Source of the DNA: Candidatus Thorarchaeota archaeon
GTDB lineage: Archaea; Asgardarchaeota; Thorarchaeia; Thorarchaeales; Thorarchaeaceae
Reading direction: 5' to 3'
Assembly: GCA_029855935.1 (NCBI GenBank)
Contig: JAGSHN010000032.1
Location: 1 to 64,000, forward strand
DNA: 64,000 nucleotides
Numbering within the stretch: the first letter of the stretch is position 1; each line of letters opens with the position of its first letter. The position numbers and the translations under genes are program-made. Below, piece after piece: positions 49,608 to 57,947 of the stretch. Below the pieces are notes generated by a model, which was not told where the DNA came from, ran no database searches, and worked only from the letters and a program-made list of their open reading frames with translations.

Positions 49608-50588
49608 GTGAACAGGACGGACGATGAACGGGAGAGAGAAGGGACGCAGGCAGGACGGCTCTGGACTGTTCTGTCAGAGGGCGGGACACGCCTTGTTGCG
49701 TTGGGCGGACGGGCACGAAGGCTGACACGCCGTGAGGTGAAGGACATAGTGTTCAAGTTGCTCGTGGCGCTGATGGTGCTGATCGTCGTGACACCTTTCT
49801 TCCTCCTTCTTGCGCGGCTGCTCTCTGTGGGCCTTCAGGACCTGGTGGGGTCGGGGCCCGGACAGGGCTGGGAACTGATAGCCACACTGCCTGGTGCTGC
49901 GCTCAGAGGCGGAGTACTCAATGCAATCGTCGGGACCACGGTTCTCGTCCTCGTTGCAACGGCAGTCGGAGTCCCCCTGAGCGTGATGGGTGCAGTGTAT
50001 ATCAATGAGTACTCCCGGCCGGGACGGGTTCGCACGGCAATCGAGTTCGGGGCCGACGTCCTCGCCGGGATCCCCTCAATAGTGTTCGGCGCCTTCGGAT
50101 TCACGTTCCTTGTGGCCTATCTCGGTCTCGGTCTGGGCGCTCTCACTGGTGGGTTGACGCTGGCCTTTATGATGATACCGACAGTGATGCGCACGACTCA
50201 GGAGGCGCTGAAGCAGGTGCCGTCTTCGCTGCGAGAGGCCTCTCTGGCTCTCGGTGCCACAAAGTGGGCGACCACTTGGCGGGTCACCGTCCGTGCTGCA
50301 CTGCCCGGGATAGTGACGGGAATTCTGCTTGCGGTAGGTCGTGTGATGGGCGAGACCGCTCCGCTGATCTTCACGACGGGCAACAATCTCGGGCTTCCGA
50401 CGGGCCTAGTGGGACCGGAGTCGTGGGTGGCATCGCTACCGTTCACAATCTGGTCGTACATTATGGACCCACGTCCGTATCTTCAGGTGCGTGCACACAG
50501 TGCTGCCCTTGTTCTTCTGATGATGGTCCTCATCGTGGACATCTTGGCCAACTACGCATCACGTCGCCTGACAAGGAGGATTGTCTGA
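49608..50588 (+). CDS. pstA: Phosphate ABC transporter permease
   Basis: This 326-aa permease has six transmembrane helices after a charged cytoplasmic N-terminal extension of about 45 residues rich in Arg and Glu. The EAA loop SLREASLALGATKWATTWRVTVRAALPG (about 205-230) contacts PstB. Start GTG 49608 is preceded by GAGGTGATGGA. It ends immediately before the pstB start (TGA then GTG), so the genes are translationally coupled. Confidence 0.92.
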   Translation: MNRTDDEREREGTQAGRLWTVLSEGGTRLVALGGRARRLTRREVKDIVFKLLVALMVLIVVTPFFLLLARLLSVGLQDLVGSGPGQGWELIATLPGAALRGGVLNAIVGTTVLVLVATAVGVPLSVMGAVYINEYSRPGRVRTAIEFGADVLAGIPSIVFGAFGFTFLVAYLGLGLGALTGGLTLAFMMIPTVMRTTQEALKQVPSSLREASLALGATKWATTWRVTVRAALPGIVTGILLAVGRVMGETAPLIFTTGNNLGLPTGLVGPESWVASLPFTIWSYIMDPRPYLQVRAHSAALVLLMMVLIVDILANYASRRLTRRIV

Positions 50589-51347
50589 GTGTACGAATAC
50601 AGGATAGAGGTAAAGGACCTAAACACGTGGTTCGGCGAGAAGCATGTGCTGAAGAACATAACGTGCTACTTCGAGGACAACTCTGTGACGGCCATAATGG
50701 GTCCCTCTGGCTGCGGAAAGAGCACACTCCTCAGGAGCATAAACCGGCTCAACGATCTCATCCCTGGTTTCCGACTGACCGGGCAGATCTTCTTTGCAGG
50801 GAGCAACATCTACGACCCGGACAGAAACGTTTACGAGCTCCGAAAGAGAATAGGAATGGTCTTTCAGAGGCCGAACCCGTTCCCGATGTCCATAAGGGAG
50901 AATCTCACCTTCGGTCCTCGTCTGCACGGCATAAAGGATGAGGACGAGCTTGAGCGTATTGTTGAGGACTCGCTACGCAAGGCCGCACTATGGGATGAGG
51001 TCAGAGATCAGCTCGACAGTCCAGCGGTCCATCTCTCAGGTGGTCAGCAGCAGCGTCTGTGTATTGCAAGGGCCCTCTCTGTCGATCCACCAGTGCTGTT
51101 GATGGACGAGCCTGTCTCAGCGCTTGACCCCATTAGCGCGGGAAAGATAGAGGACCTCATCGTACAATTGAAGAAGGAATACACGATAATCCTAGTGACC
51201 CATAACGTTCAACAGGCGTTCAGGGTCTCGGACCAGGCGGCCTTTCTATATATGGGCGAACTTGTGGAGTTCGACAAGACAAAGCGAATTGCCGTCGCGC
51301 CTGAGGACCCACGGACAGAGGCCTTCATAACAGGCAGAATAGGATAG
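50589..51347 (+). CDS. pstB: Phosphate ABC transporter ATPase
   Basis: This 252-aa ABC ATPase has Walker [10 protein letters not shown] (about 37-45), Q-loop [11 protein letters not shown], signature LSGGQQQRL, Walker [14 protein letters not shown] and switch His VTHNVQQAF. The RPNPF segment after the Q-loop is characteristic of PstB. It uses ATP to drive phosphate import through PstCA. GTG 50589 directly follows the pstA stop; AGGAGG lies 11 nt before it. Confidence 0.95.
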   Translation: MYEYRIEVKDLNTWFGEKHVLKNITCYFEDNSVTAIMGPSGCGKSTLLRSINRLNDLIPGFRLTGQIFFAGSNIYDPDRNVYELRKRIGMVFQRPNPFPMSIRENLTFGPRLHGIKDEDELERIVEDSLRKAALWDEVRDQLDSPAVHLSGGQQQRLCIARALSVDPPVLLMDEPVSALDPISAGKIEDLIVQLKKEYTIILVTHNVQQAFRVSDQAAFLYMGELVEFDKTKRIAVAPEDPRTEAFITGRIG

Positions 51348-51357
51348 GTGGAGACAG

Positions 51358-52050
51358 GTGAGAACGCAACTGGAGTTCTATATGGAGGAGATAAAGAATC
51401 GTGTCGCAAGGATGTACGAGCTGGCGAGCCACGCCTTCATGATGTCTATAGAGGCCTTCAAGGAATTAGATGTGGAGATGGCTCGTGAGGTACAGCGGAC
51501 GTCCGACGAGATAGAGGAGTTGGGCATCAAGATTGAGGACAACGTGTTTGAGACCATCGTCCGCCGCCAGCCTGTCGCTCGGGATCTGCGTGCCCTGGGC
51601 AGCTACAACTTCGTCTCGTTGCATCTATACCGAGTCGGTCGCTACGCGTACAAAGTGGCCCACATAGTCAAGCTTGCAAGTCAGCACGAACTGTCACACT
51701 ACAAGAAACTCGAGTCGATTCCGTATATGGCAGGGCTTGCCAAGAAGACACTTGACATTGCTATGCACGCTCTCCTTGAGGGCGACCTCTCGCAGATTGA
51801 CGAGCTGGAGAAGCTCGAGGCGTCGTCAGACAAGGAGACCGTGGCAATGTTCGAGGAGATAGTGGAGTATCTGAAGAAGATGACCGGCATAACAACGATG
51901 TCCCTGTTCTACGTCATCGTCGGACGCTACTGCGAGCGTGCTGCAGACCACGCCTTCTCAATCGCTGAGAGGGCCATCTATGTTCACACTGGCAAGAGAA
52001 GAAAACTCGGCCTTGCGTACAAGGGCTCGGCTGACCGTGGCCCGCACTGA
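51358..52050 (+). CDS. phoU: PhoU-family phosphate transport regulator
   Basis: This 230-aa protein is a two-repeat helical PhoU. EIEELGIKIEDNVFETIVRRQPVARDLRAL and YCERAADHAFSIAERAIY carry the acidic metal-binding patterns of the family. It moderates Pst activity and phosphate signalling. Start GTG 51358 lies 10 nt after pstB. Note that the window has a second PhoU copy fused to AbrB on the other side of the operon. Confidence 0.92.
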   Translation: MRTQLEFYMEEIKNRVARMYELASHAFMMSIEAFKELDVEMAREVQRTSDEIEELGIKIEDNVFETIVRRQPVARDLRALGSYNFVSLHLYRVGRYAYKVAHIVKLASQHELSHYKKLESIPYMAGLAKKTLDIAMHALLEGDLSQIDELEKLEASSDKETVAMFEEIVEYLKKMTGITTMSLFYVIVGRYCERAADHAFSIAERAIYVHTGKRRKLGLAYKGSADRGPH

Positions 52051-52077
52051 GGAGAGGAGCGGGAACACGACTGACCT

Positions 52078-52599
52078 CTACACTGACCTCCCGGCTCTTA
52101 TAGCCTCGACCAGACTAGTGAATGCAAGGTCAACGTTGACGTTCTCGGTGGCGCTGGTCTGTATGAGTCGTGTCGCCTTCTGCTCAGCGATTCTCATGAC
52201 CTCCCGCGGGTCCACAACGGTGTCAAGGTCAATCTTGTTTTCGACCATCACCACAGGGACGTCTCCTGCAGCGGAGAACAGCGCATCCAGCCACTCGTCC
52301 ATGTGGTACAACGTCTCAGGGCGTGTACGGTCGAACACAAAGAACGCGCCAGATGCGTTCGAGCAATACTGTTCTCTCAGCTGCGCAAACGACTCCTCCC
52401 CGCCCAGATCCCAGATCACCAGCTTGTACACTGCTCCCTTGAGTCTGACAAGCTTGACGTGAAGAGTCGCACCGATGGTGCTGCCGATATCACCCGGGAG
52501 ACTGTCATAGACATACTGCTGAACAAGTGAAGTCTTCCCGACCCCCGTGTCACCAAGGAACACGAGCTTGTAGACAAAGTCGGGCTCGGGAGAAACCAA
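52078..52599 (-). CDS. Ras-like small GTPase 2, with Glu at the catalytic Gln position
   Basis: This 173-aa small GTPase has P-loop GDTGVGKT (16-23), G3 DLGGE (64-68), G4 NKID (121-124) and G5 TSAT (SA-type). At the site equivalent to Ras Gln61 it has Glu, which would lower GTP hydrolysis or alter it. Start TTG 52599 is the only canonical start upstream of the P-loop. A TATA-like GGTTTTATC (minus strand, 52635-52643) about 35 nt upstream suggests a near-leaderless message. It lies next to GTPase 3 and is similar to it. No C-terminal Cys. Confidence 0.85.
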   Translation of the reverse strand: MVSPEPDFVYKLVFLGDTGVGKTSLVQQYVYDSLPGDIGSTIGATLHVKLVRLKGAVYKLVIWDLGGEESFAQLREQYCSNASGAFFVFDRTRPETLYHMDEWLDALFSAAGDVPVVMVENKIDLDTVVDPREVMRIAEQKATRLIQTSATENVNVDLAFTSLVEAIRAGRSV

Positions 52600-52634
52600 G
52601 ACGCACCACCGCGGCCAGGTGTACAGGCGTGAGG

Positions 52635-52643
52635 GATAAAACC
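52635..52643 (-). promoter_or_regulatory. TATA-like box for small GTPase 2
   Basis: GTTTTATCC on the minus strand lies about 36 nt before TTG 52599. The same core TTTTATC precedes GTPase 3. Confidence 0.45.
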
Positions 52644-52671
52644 TTCGTTCCTACTACGCAGACGCGCCTCT

Positions 52672-53236
52672 TCAGACCATGGTGAACTTCTCGCGTGCCT
52701 GAGTTAGTATCTGCCGGGAGAGCGTGAGGAAGGCCTCCTCTACGTTCATGTCTTCCTTCGCACTCGTTCTCACGTAGACGCAGTTGAACTTCTTTGCTAT
52801 CTCCTCTGCGTAGCCGGGCTTGATCTTTGAGTCCAGATCAATCTTGTTTTCCACGAGGACAAGGGGTATCGTTCCTGTGACCTCGTAGAGAACGCTTATC
52901 CACTGATGTATCCGGTCGAGAGTTTCAGGGCGGGTGGTGTCGAAGACAAAGAAGGCGCCCGCCGCGTTCTGGTAGTAGGCTCGTCGCAGCTGCTCAAAGT
53001 CCTTCTGTCCGCCTATGTCCCAGATCACCAGCTTGATGCGTACATCCTCGACATCGACAGTCTTTACGTGAATGTCGGTGCCTATTGTCGTGAGATACTC
53101 GCCCTCAAAGCTATTGTACACGTACCTTCCAACTAGGCTGGTCTTGCCTACGGCCGGTTCTCCAAGGAAGACTATCTTGAACAGGTAGTCAACAGGCGCG
53201 TGCAGCTGAAATACTCTCCGGTGTCCGATGTTTCAT
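52672..53236 (-). pseudogene. Ras-like small GTPase 3, intact domain but start region apparently frameshifted
   Basis: The frame from 53232 to 52672 encodes a full GTPase: P-loop GEPAVGKTS (Lys-Ile-Val-Phe-Leu before it), G3 DIGGQ, G4 NKID, G5 TSAK. No ATG, GTG or TTG occurs between the upstream in-frame stop (53235-53233) and the P-loop; the first canonical codon is GTG 53121, after the P-loop. In another frame, ATG 53236 lies about 25 nt after TATA-like GTTTTATC (53259-53267) and would join this frame by removing one base, for example in the TTT run at 53209-53212. Either a sequence error, a real frameshift, or a non-standard CTG start. Confidence 0.65.
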
Positions 53237-53258
53237 CAGATGAGGGGGGCGAGAACAA

Positions 53259-53267
53259 GATAAAACT
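53259..53267 (-). promoter_or_regulatory. TATA-like box for small GTPase 3
   Basis: AGTTTTATC on the minus strand lies about 25 nt before ATG 53236, the leaderless distance. It argues that ATG 53236 was the original start. Confidence 0.45.
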
Positions 53268-53414
53268 ATCGAGCTTCTGGGAACTGTGCCCCGATGTTGA
53301 TCCGTCATCATGGCTCTTGTTCTCGCATATTCTTCTGCATACCACAATTCACGCCTCACAAGACCAAAAGTGACAAAAGCAGGCATAGATGCGCAGCAGT
53401 GGGTGTCCCATGGT

Positions 53415-54206
53415 ATGCGGATTGGAACCTTTGCGCGGAACAATGACCAAGTCGCAATGGCGATAGACAATGATGCTGACTTTGTAGAACTGCGAATGGA
53501 CCTTGAACACTCCATTGACTTTGAGGCCGCGAAACGACAGCTCTCTGACGCTGGCATTGGGATCACCCTTCACCTACCGAGCTGGCCCGACTGGCGCCCG
53601 ATTGAGGTGAGTCAGCTTGTGCTTCCGTACGTCGATCTCGGCAGACTGATGGATGCCGAGTTGGTGACCATTCACACGACTCTCTCAAGCATCTTTTATA
53701 CGGATGGGGAGATTGACGACTTTCTCAATGGCATCGGCCCCGTGTGTGAGGCTGCCGAGAGCTCCGGTGTGCAGCTGGCCATAGAGAATCTCGGGCTGCA
53801 GTACACAGAACTGGCCCTTCTGTTTGACCAGCAGCCCTGTATGAAGATGGTGCTGGATGTTGGTCACGCTCAGATCATGGCGCTGAGAAACCGTGCACTG
53901 GACCACGTGGAGTTCTTCTACGACCGTATTGCAATGGTCAATCTTCACGACAACAACGGTTCCAAGATGCTGGACGAGGTGATTGTCCTTCGCAGAGAGG
54001 GGCCTCTCTCCCGTCAGGAGATGAGAGAAGTCGCAAGACGGTACGACGAGCATCTCCCAATCGGTGAGGGGAGTGTGGATTTTGAGAGCGTTCTCTCTGC
54101 CCTGAAGAAGAGAGGCTACGATGGCAGATTCCTGATGATGTGCGCCGACCCGGCACGGTTCCCCGAGGAACGGGAGAAGTTCCTTGCTCTATGGCAGCAG
54201 GTCTGA
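53415..54206 (+). CDS. Sugar-phosphate isomerase/epimerase-like TIM barrel
   Basis: This 263-aa protein has the xylose-isomerase-like (AP endonuclease 2) barrel: MRIGTFARNND, ADFVELRMD, TLHLPSWPDW, LVTIHTTLS, LAIENLGLQ (Glu ligand), MVLDVGHAQI (Asp and His ligands), MVNLHDNNG and a final GEGSVDFESVL. These residues fit a metal-dependent isomerase or epimerase; the substrate is unknown. ATG 53415 is the family N-terminus. The open frame to 53310 overlaps the GTPase 3 promoter area. Confidence 0.85.
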   Translation: MRIGTFARNNDQVAMAIDNDADFVELRMDLEHSIDFEAAKRQLSDAGIGITLHLPSWPDWRPIEVSQLVLPYVDLGRLMDAELVTIHTTLSSIFYTDGEIDDFLNGIGPVCEAAESSGVQLAIENLGLQYTELALLFDQQPCMKMVLDVGHAQIMALRNRALDHVEFFYDRIAMVNLHDNNGSKMLDEVIVLRREGPLSRQEMREVARRYDEHLPIGEGSVDFESVLSALKKRGYDGRFLMMCADPARFPEEREKFLALWQQV

Positions 54207-54210
54207 CTCG

Positions 54211-55317
54211 TCACGCTTTCTGCAAGATCGAGTCTTTCAGACGTTCTACCTGTTCTATGCCCTTGCTATCTCCAGCGGCCTCGTAGAACGCCCGCGCAAT
54301 GGCCAGCATCTTCTGAGCCTCTCCGTTCTTTCCTTGTACGACAAAGAACCTCGCTCGTTTCAGCCGCGCCTCAGCCATCTCCGAATAGACGTGAGTGGGA
54401 TACTCAAAGAGGTCGGGCACGAACGTGGCGCCGCACCTCGGACAGGTGACCGGGGTCGCCTCTCCCACAGCCGCTCTCTCCTCTGCAACGGGCGGGGGGC
54501 CGGCGGTGGCAGGAGCGCTGGGCGGCGCCTCTGGGACGGCCGCCTCAGTCTGAGGTGCCGCAGTCCCTTCCGGTGGCTGCCCCTCGGATGGCATGACTGG
54601 GATCTCAGACTCGTCGACTTCGATCTTCTCGTAGAGAGAGGACCTGAACTCCGAGGGTACTGATGCCTCTGGAGGTGGTGCAGGAGGCGGCTCGACAGGT
54701 GGCCCCTCAGGATGAATTATCGCTGACATTGCTCCCAGTATCTTGACCTCGCTCTCCTCCGGTCGTTCCTCAAGACTCTCCTCTGGAGGTAGCTCGCCCT
54801 CGGCCTTCTCCTCTCTCCATTCGACGGCCTCAGGCGCGGTGGGCTCTGCGCTCGGAGCAGGAGCGGCCGCTGCAGGTGCTCGTGCGGGCTGCGCCTCTTC
54901 GGGCTCTGCACTCTCCTCAAGCAGCTCCTTCACCTCACTTGCCCTGAGCATCCTTGTCTCGACCACCCCAGTACCAGTCTCCTCAAGGCCGACCTCCTCA
55001 GCCTTCTTGAAGGCTTCTCTGGCCTTCTCAAGCTCCGACTTCACTCGCTTCCTTGTCCCCCGTCTGACGCGATCCCTTGCGACCTGTGACGGGCGGACCC
55101 ACTCCTCCTCTACCACAACTGCCTTCGGTCCTTGCTCTGCCTCTGTTTCCTGGGCAGCTGCTGCCGTTCCTGTCACAACCCTACCCGTCTCTGGGACCTC
55201 TACCTGCGGCTTCGCCAGGCGTGGTCTCCTCTTCGACACAGTCAGCTTGGCACCACATCTTATGCAGAACTTTCTCGTTGGCAGGTTCGCCTTTCCACAA
55301 TTGGGACAGACCTTCAT
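54211..55317 (-). CDS. Zinc-ribbon protein with long acidic linker and C-terminal helical domain
   Basis: This 368-aa protein starts with a zinc ribbon CPNCGKANLP...CIRCG (about 4-23), followed by a long low-complexity region rich in Glu, Ala and Pro (about 60-270), a second zinc site CPRCGATFVPDLFEYP, and a C-terminal helical repeat-like segment (EMAEARLKRARFFVVQGKNG). It is probably a cytoplasmic scaffold. ATG 55317 is preferred because a TATA-like AGCTATATG lies at 55355-55363. The open frame to 55362 would start inside that box. Convergent with the isomerase-like gene (4 nt between stops). Confidence 0.75.
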   Translation of the reverse strand: MKVCPNCGKANLPTRKFCIRCGAKLTVSKRRPRLAKPQVEVPETGRVVTGTAAAAQETEAEQGPKAVVVEEEWVRPSQVARDRVRRGTRKRVKSELEKAREAFKKAEEVGLEETGTGVVETRMLRASEVKELLEESAEPEEAQPARAPAAAAPAPSAEPTAPEAVEWREEKAEGELPPEESLEERPEESEVKILGAMSAIIHPEGPPVEPPPAPPPEASVPSEFRSSLYEKIEVDESEIPVMPSEGQPPEGTAAPQTEAAVPEAPPSAPATAGPPPVAEERAAVGEATPVTCPRCGATFVPDLFEYPTHVYSEMAEARLKRARFFVVQGKNGEAQKMLAIARAFYEAAGDSKGIEQVERLKDSILQKA

Positions 55318-55445
55318 TTGGCCACCCCACTTACTGACCGAGCTATACGCATCGTTGCTCATATAGCTTTGCCAAAGGAGCAGAAAGGACAGGCCTCGTC
55401 GGAGTGGGGCGCACTCCTCACTAGCCCCATATCGACGGGCATAAA

Positions 55446-55454
55446 GCGTTATAT
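55446..55454 (+). promoter_or_regulatory. TATA-like box for the GH116 gene
   Basis: GCGTTATATC lies about 28 nt before GTG 55479. It is the distance expected for a leaderless message and supports this GTG start. Confidence 0.5.
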
Positions 55455-55478
55455 CCCCCCTCCTCTAGGGCTCAGGTC

Positions 55479-57923
55479 GTGAAAGTCTATAGCATCCCGG
55501 ACTGTGCATGGAGGATTAGGCTAGATGGACGGCCTGAGCGTGAGGGCTGCCCTAGGCGCTATCCCATCGGTCTGATGTTGCGAATGGCGCCTGTCCTGTT
55601 GAGAATTCGCAGGCAGAGGAAGGTGGCTGGGAGGGGTGCCGAGCCGCCGTCGATGTTCTCTGTGAGCGCAATCAACGACGGTCACAATCAGGGCGTACCC
55701 ATCGGTGGTCTTGGTGCTGGCAGTATCGGCAGAACATATCGCGGCGACTTTGCCAGATGGCACCTAAACGTCGGCGAGCACGTATATCACCCGTCTATCC
55801 CCAATCAGTTCCATCTCTTCATCCGACGCGACGGAGAGCGTCTTGCACGGACGCTCAATCCTCGTCCGTCGGCTCCCGTCCTCTCATCATGGGGGTGGGG
55901 TCTTGAGCCACATAGGGCCACGTATCACGCTCTATTCCCGCGAGCTTGGACTGTGTACGACTATGCTGACTGGGGTCTGCAGTTGACGTGTGAGCAGATC
56001 TCTCCCGTCATTGGTCACAACTATAGGGAGTCATCTTATCCTGTGGGAGTGTTTCACTGGTCCGTTCAGAACGTCGGTTCGCGTCCGCTGGACGTCTCTC
56101 TGATGCTCACGTGGGAGAATGCCATTGTGCCCACACGCAAGGCGCACCCCGGCGACTCTGTCTCAGGACACGTCTCTGAGCGTCAGGCGATGGTGGAGCT
56201 TCGACATGGCGAGGACGCGGATTGCTATCCCGTGTCCTTTGGGCTAGGGGTGGCATCGGACGATGCCTCTCTGCTCCTTCTGGAGAGCTTCGACACAGAG
56301 GGCGGCGGTGCGGGCGTGTGGTCCACATTCAGTGATAGGGGCATCGTGGACGAGAGGGCATCGGCGAATCCTGTGAGGTCAGGTCACCGCCACGGAGCTG
56401 CGTTGTGCTCTTGCACGAATCTGATGCCCGGAGAGTCGAAGGATATCACGTTCGCCGTCGCGTGGGACATCCCCATAATCAGGTTCGGTCGGAGGAGCTG
56501 GTATCGTCGCTACACGAGGTTCTTTGGGAGTTCTGGGGACAACGCTCTTCGTCTCACGGAGACAGCCCTTGGCGGCTGGCGCGAGTGGTCCCGACAGATT
56601 CACAAATGGCAGCAACCAGTTCTCGAGTCCGACCTGCCAGACTGGCTCAAGTGCGCCCTGTTCAATGAACTGTACTACCTCGTCGATGGTGGCACTGCGT
56701 GGACGGCCGGTCCGGTGGGGGCCAAGGATGATCGGGATGCTGGCACAGACCAATCCGCGAACGGGGCCGGGTCAGAACTGAGTGACGATATCGGTCACTT
56801 TGCGTATCTGGAGTGTTTTGACTATCCGTTCTACAACACGTACGACGTACACTTCTACGCGAGTTTTGCTCTTCTTTGGAACTGGCCATTACTGGATAAC
56901 TCCATTCACACCGACTTCGCCGATGCGGTTCTTGCCTCGGACGAGCGGGAGCGGATGCTTATTCTTCACAGGGGGACGGCTCCGAGGAAGCCCTACGGCT
57001 GCATACCTCACGACCTAGGGACTCCGCAAGAGGATCCTTGGGTGGCCACCAACGCGTACAACGCACAGGATGTGAGCCGCTGGAAGGACCTCAACACCAA
57101 GTTTGTGCTGCAGGTCTACAGGAACTACGTGATCACTGGAGATAGAGACTTTCTTGAGTACTGCTGGCCGAGCGTCAAGGTGGCAATGGAGTACGCCGAC
57201 CGCTTTGACACGGACGGTGACGGCCTCATCGAGAACGAGGGCTTTCCGGACCAGACCTACGACGTCTGGACGATGCAGGGCGTGAGTACGTACTGTGCCG
57301 GACTTTACCTTGCTGCGGCCGAGGCGATGGTCGCAATGGCCGGGATAATGAACGAGCCGGACGTTGCAGAGAAGTATCGTGAGGTGGTCAGCCGCGGTCG
57401 GAGAAGATTCACCGACTTGTTATGGACGGGTGAATACTTCAGGTTCGACTCGAGCGGCGGCCGTCATAGCGACAGCATTATGGCGGACATGCTCTCAGGC
57501 CTCCTGTATACGCACGTCTGCGGTCTCCCTCGGTACGTCGACGCGGAGAAGGCCCGCATGTCGCTGAGAACAATATTTGAGTTCAACGTGCTTCGTTTTG
57601 CGGATGGCGAGATGGGCGCGGTCAACGGTATGAGACCGAACGGCAAGGTGGACCGAAGCAGCCCGCAGTCAGCAGAGGTGTGGACTGGCACGACCTATGC
57701 CCTTGCGGCCCTGATGGCCTATGAGGGTCTACTGGAGGAGGCGGAGAAGACGGCCTACGGCATCTACAGAGTCACGTACCACTCACTCGGCTACTGGTTC
57801 AGGACACCTGAGGCGTGGCTCAGTGACGGCTCCTATCGCGCGTCGATGTATATGCGACCACTGGCCGTCTGGGCACTCGGGATGGCCCTCCTCCGCGATC
57901 GTGGTCACGAGGACGATGTCTGA
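55479..57923 (+). CDS. GH116-family glucosidase (GBA2/bile-acid-glucosidase-like)
   Basis: This 814-aa protein has the GH116 N-terminal signature GVPIGGLGAGSIGR (72-85), a beta-sandwich, then an (alpha/alpha)6 barrel with YLECFDYPFYNTYDVHFYAS (the Glu is the likely nucleophile) and DQTYDVW (the Asp is the likely acid/base). Members cleave beta-glucosides, beta-xylosides or glucosylceramide. Archaeal members act on small glycosides. No signal peptide is seen, so it is cytoplasmic. Length matches bacterial TxGH116 (about 800 aa). Complete. Confidence 0.9.
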   Translation: MKVYSIPDCAWRIRLDGRPEREGCPRRYPIGLMLRMAPVLLRIRRQRKVAGRGAEPPSMFSVSAINDGHNQGVPIGGLGAGSIGRTYRGDFARWHLNVGEHVYHPSIPNQFHLFIRRDGERLARTLNPRPSAPVLSSWGWGLEPHRATYHALFPRAWTVYDYADWGLQLTCEQISPVIGHNYRESSYPVGVFHWSVQNVGSRPLDVSLMLTWENAIVPTRKAHPGDSVSGHVSERQAMVELRHGEDADCYPVSFGLGVASDDASLLLLESFDTEGGGAGVWSTFSDRGIVDERASANPVRSGHRHGAALCSCTNLMPGESKDITFAVAWDIPIIRFGRRSWYRRYTRFFGSSGDNALRLTETALGGWREWSRQIHKWQQPVLESDLPDWLKCALFNELYYLVDGGTAWTAGPVGAKDDRDAGTDQSANGAGSELSDDIGHFAYLECFDYPFYNTYDVHFYASFALLWNWPLLDNSIHTDFADAVLASDERERMLILHRGTAPRKPYGCIPHDLGTPQEDPWVATNAYNAQDVSRWKDLNTKFVLQVYRNYVITGDRDFLEYCWPSVKVAMEYADRFDTDGDGLIENEGFPDQTYDVWTMQGVSTYCAGLYLAAAEAMVAMAGIMNEPDVAEKYREVVSRGRRRFTDLLWTGEYFRFDSSGGRHSDSIMADMLSGLLYTHVCGLPRYVDAEKARMSLRTIFEFNVLRFADGEMGAVNGMRPNGKVDRSSPQSAEVWTGTTYALAALMAYEGLLEEAEKTAYGIYRVTYHSLGYWFRTPEAWLSDGSYRASMYMRPLAVWALGMALLRDRGHEDDV

Positions 57924-57947
57924 TTGAACTATCGTGCTTGCCGATGG

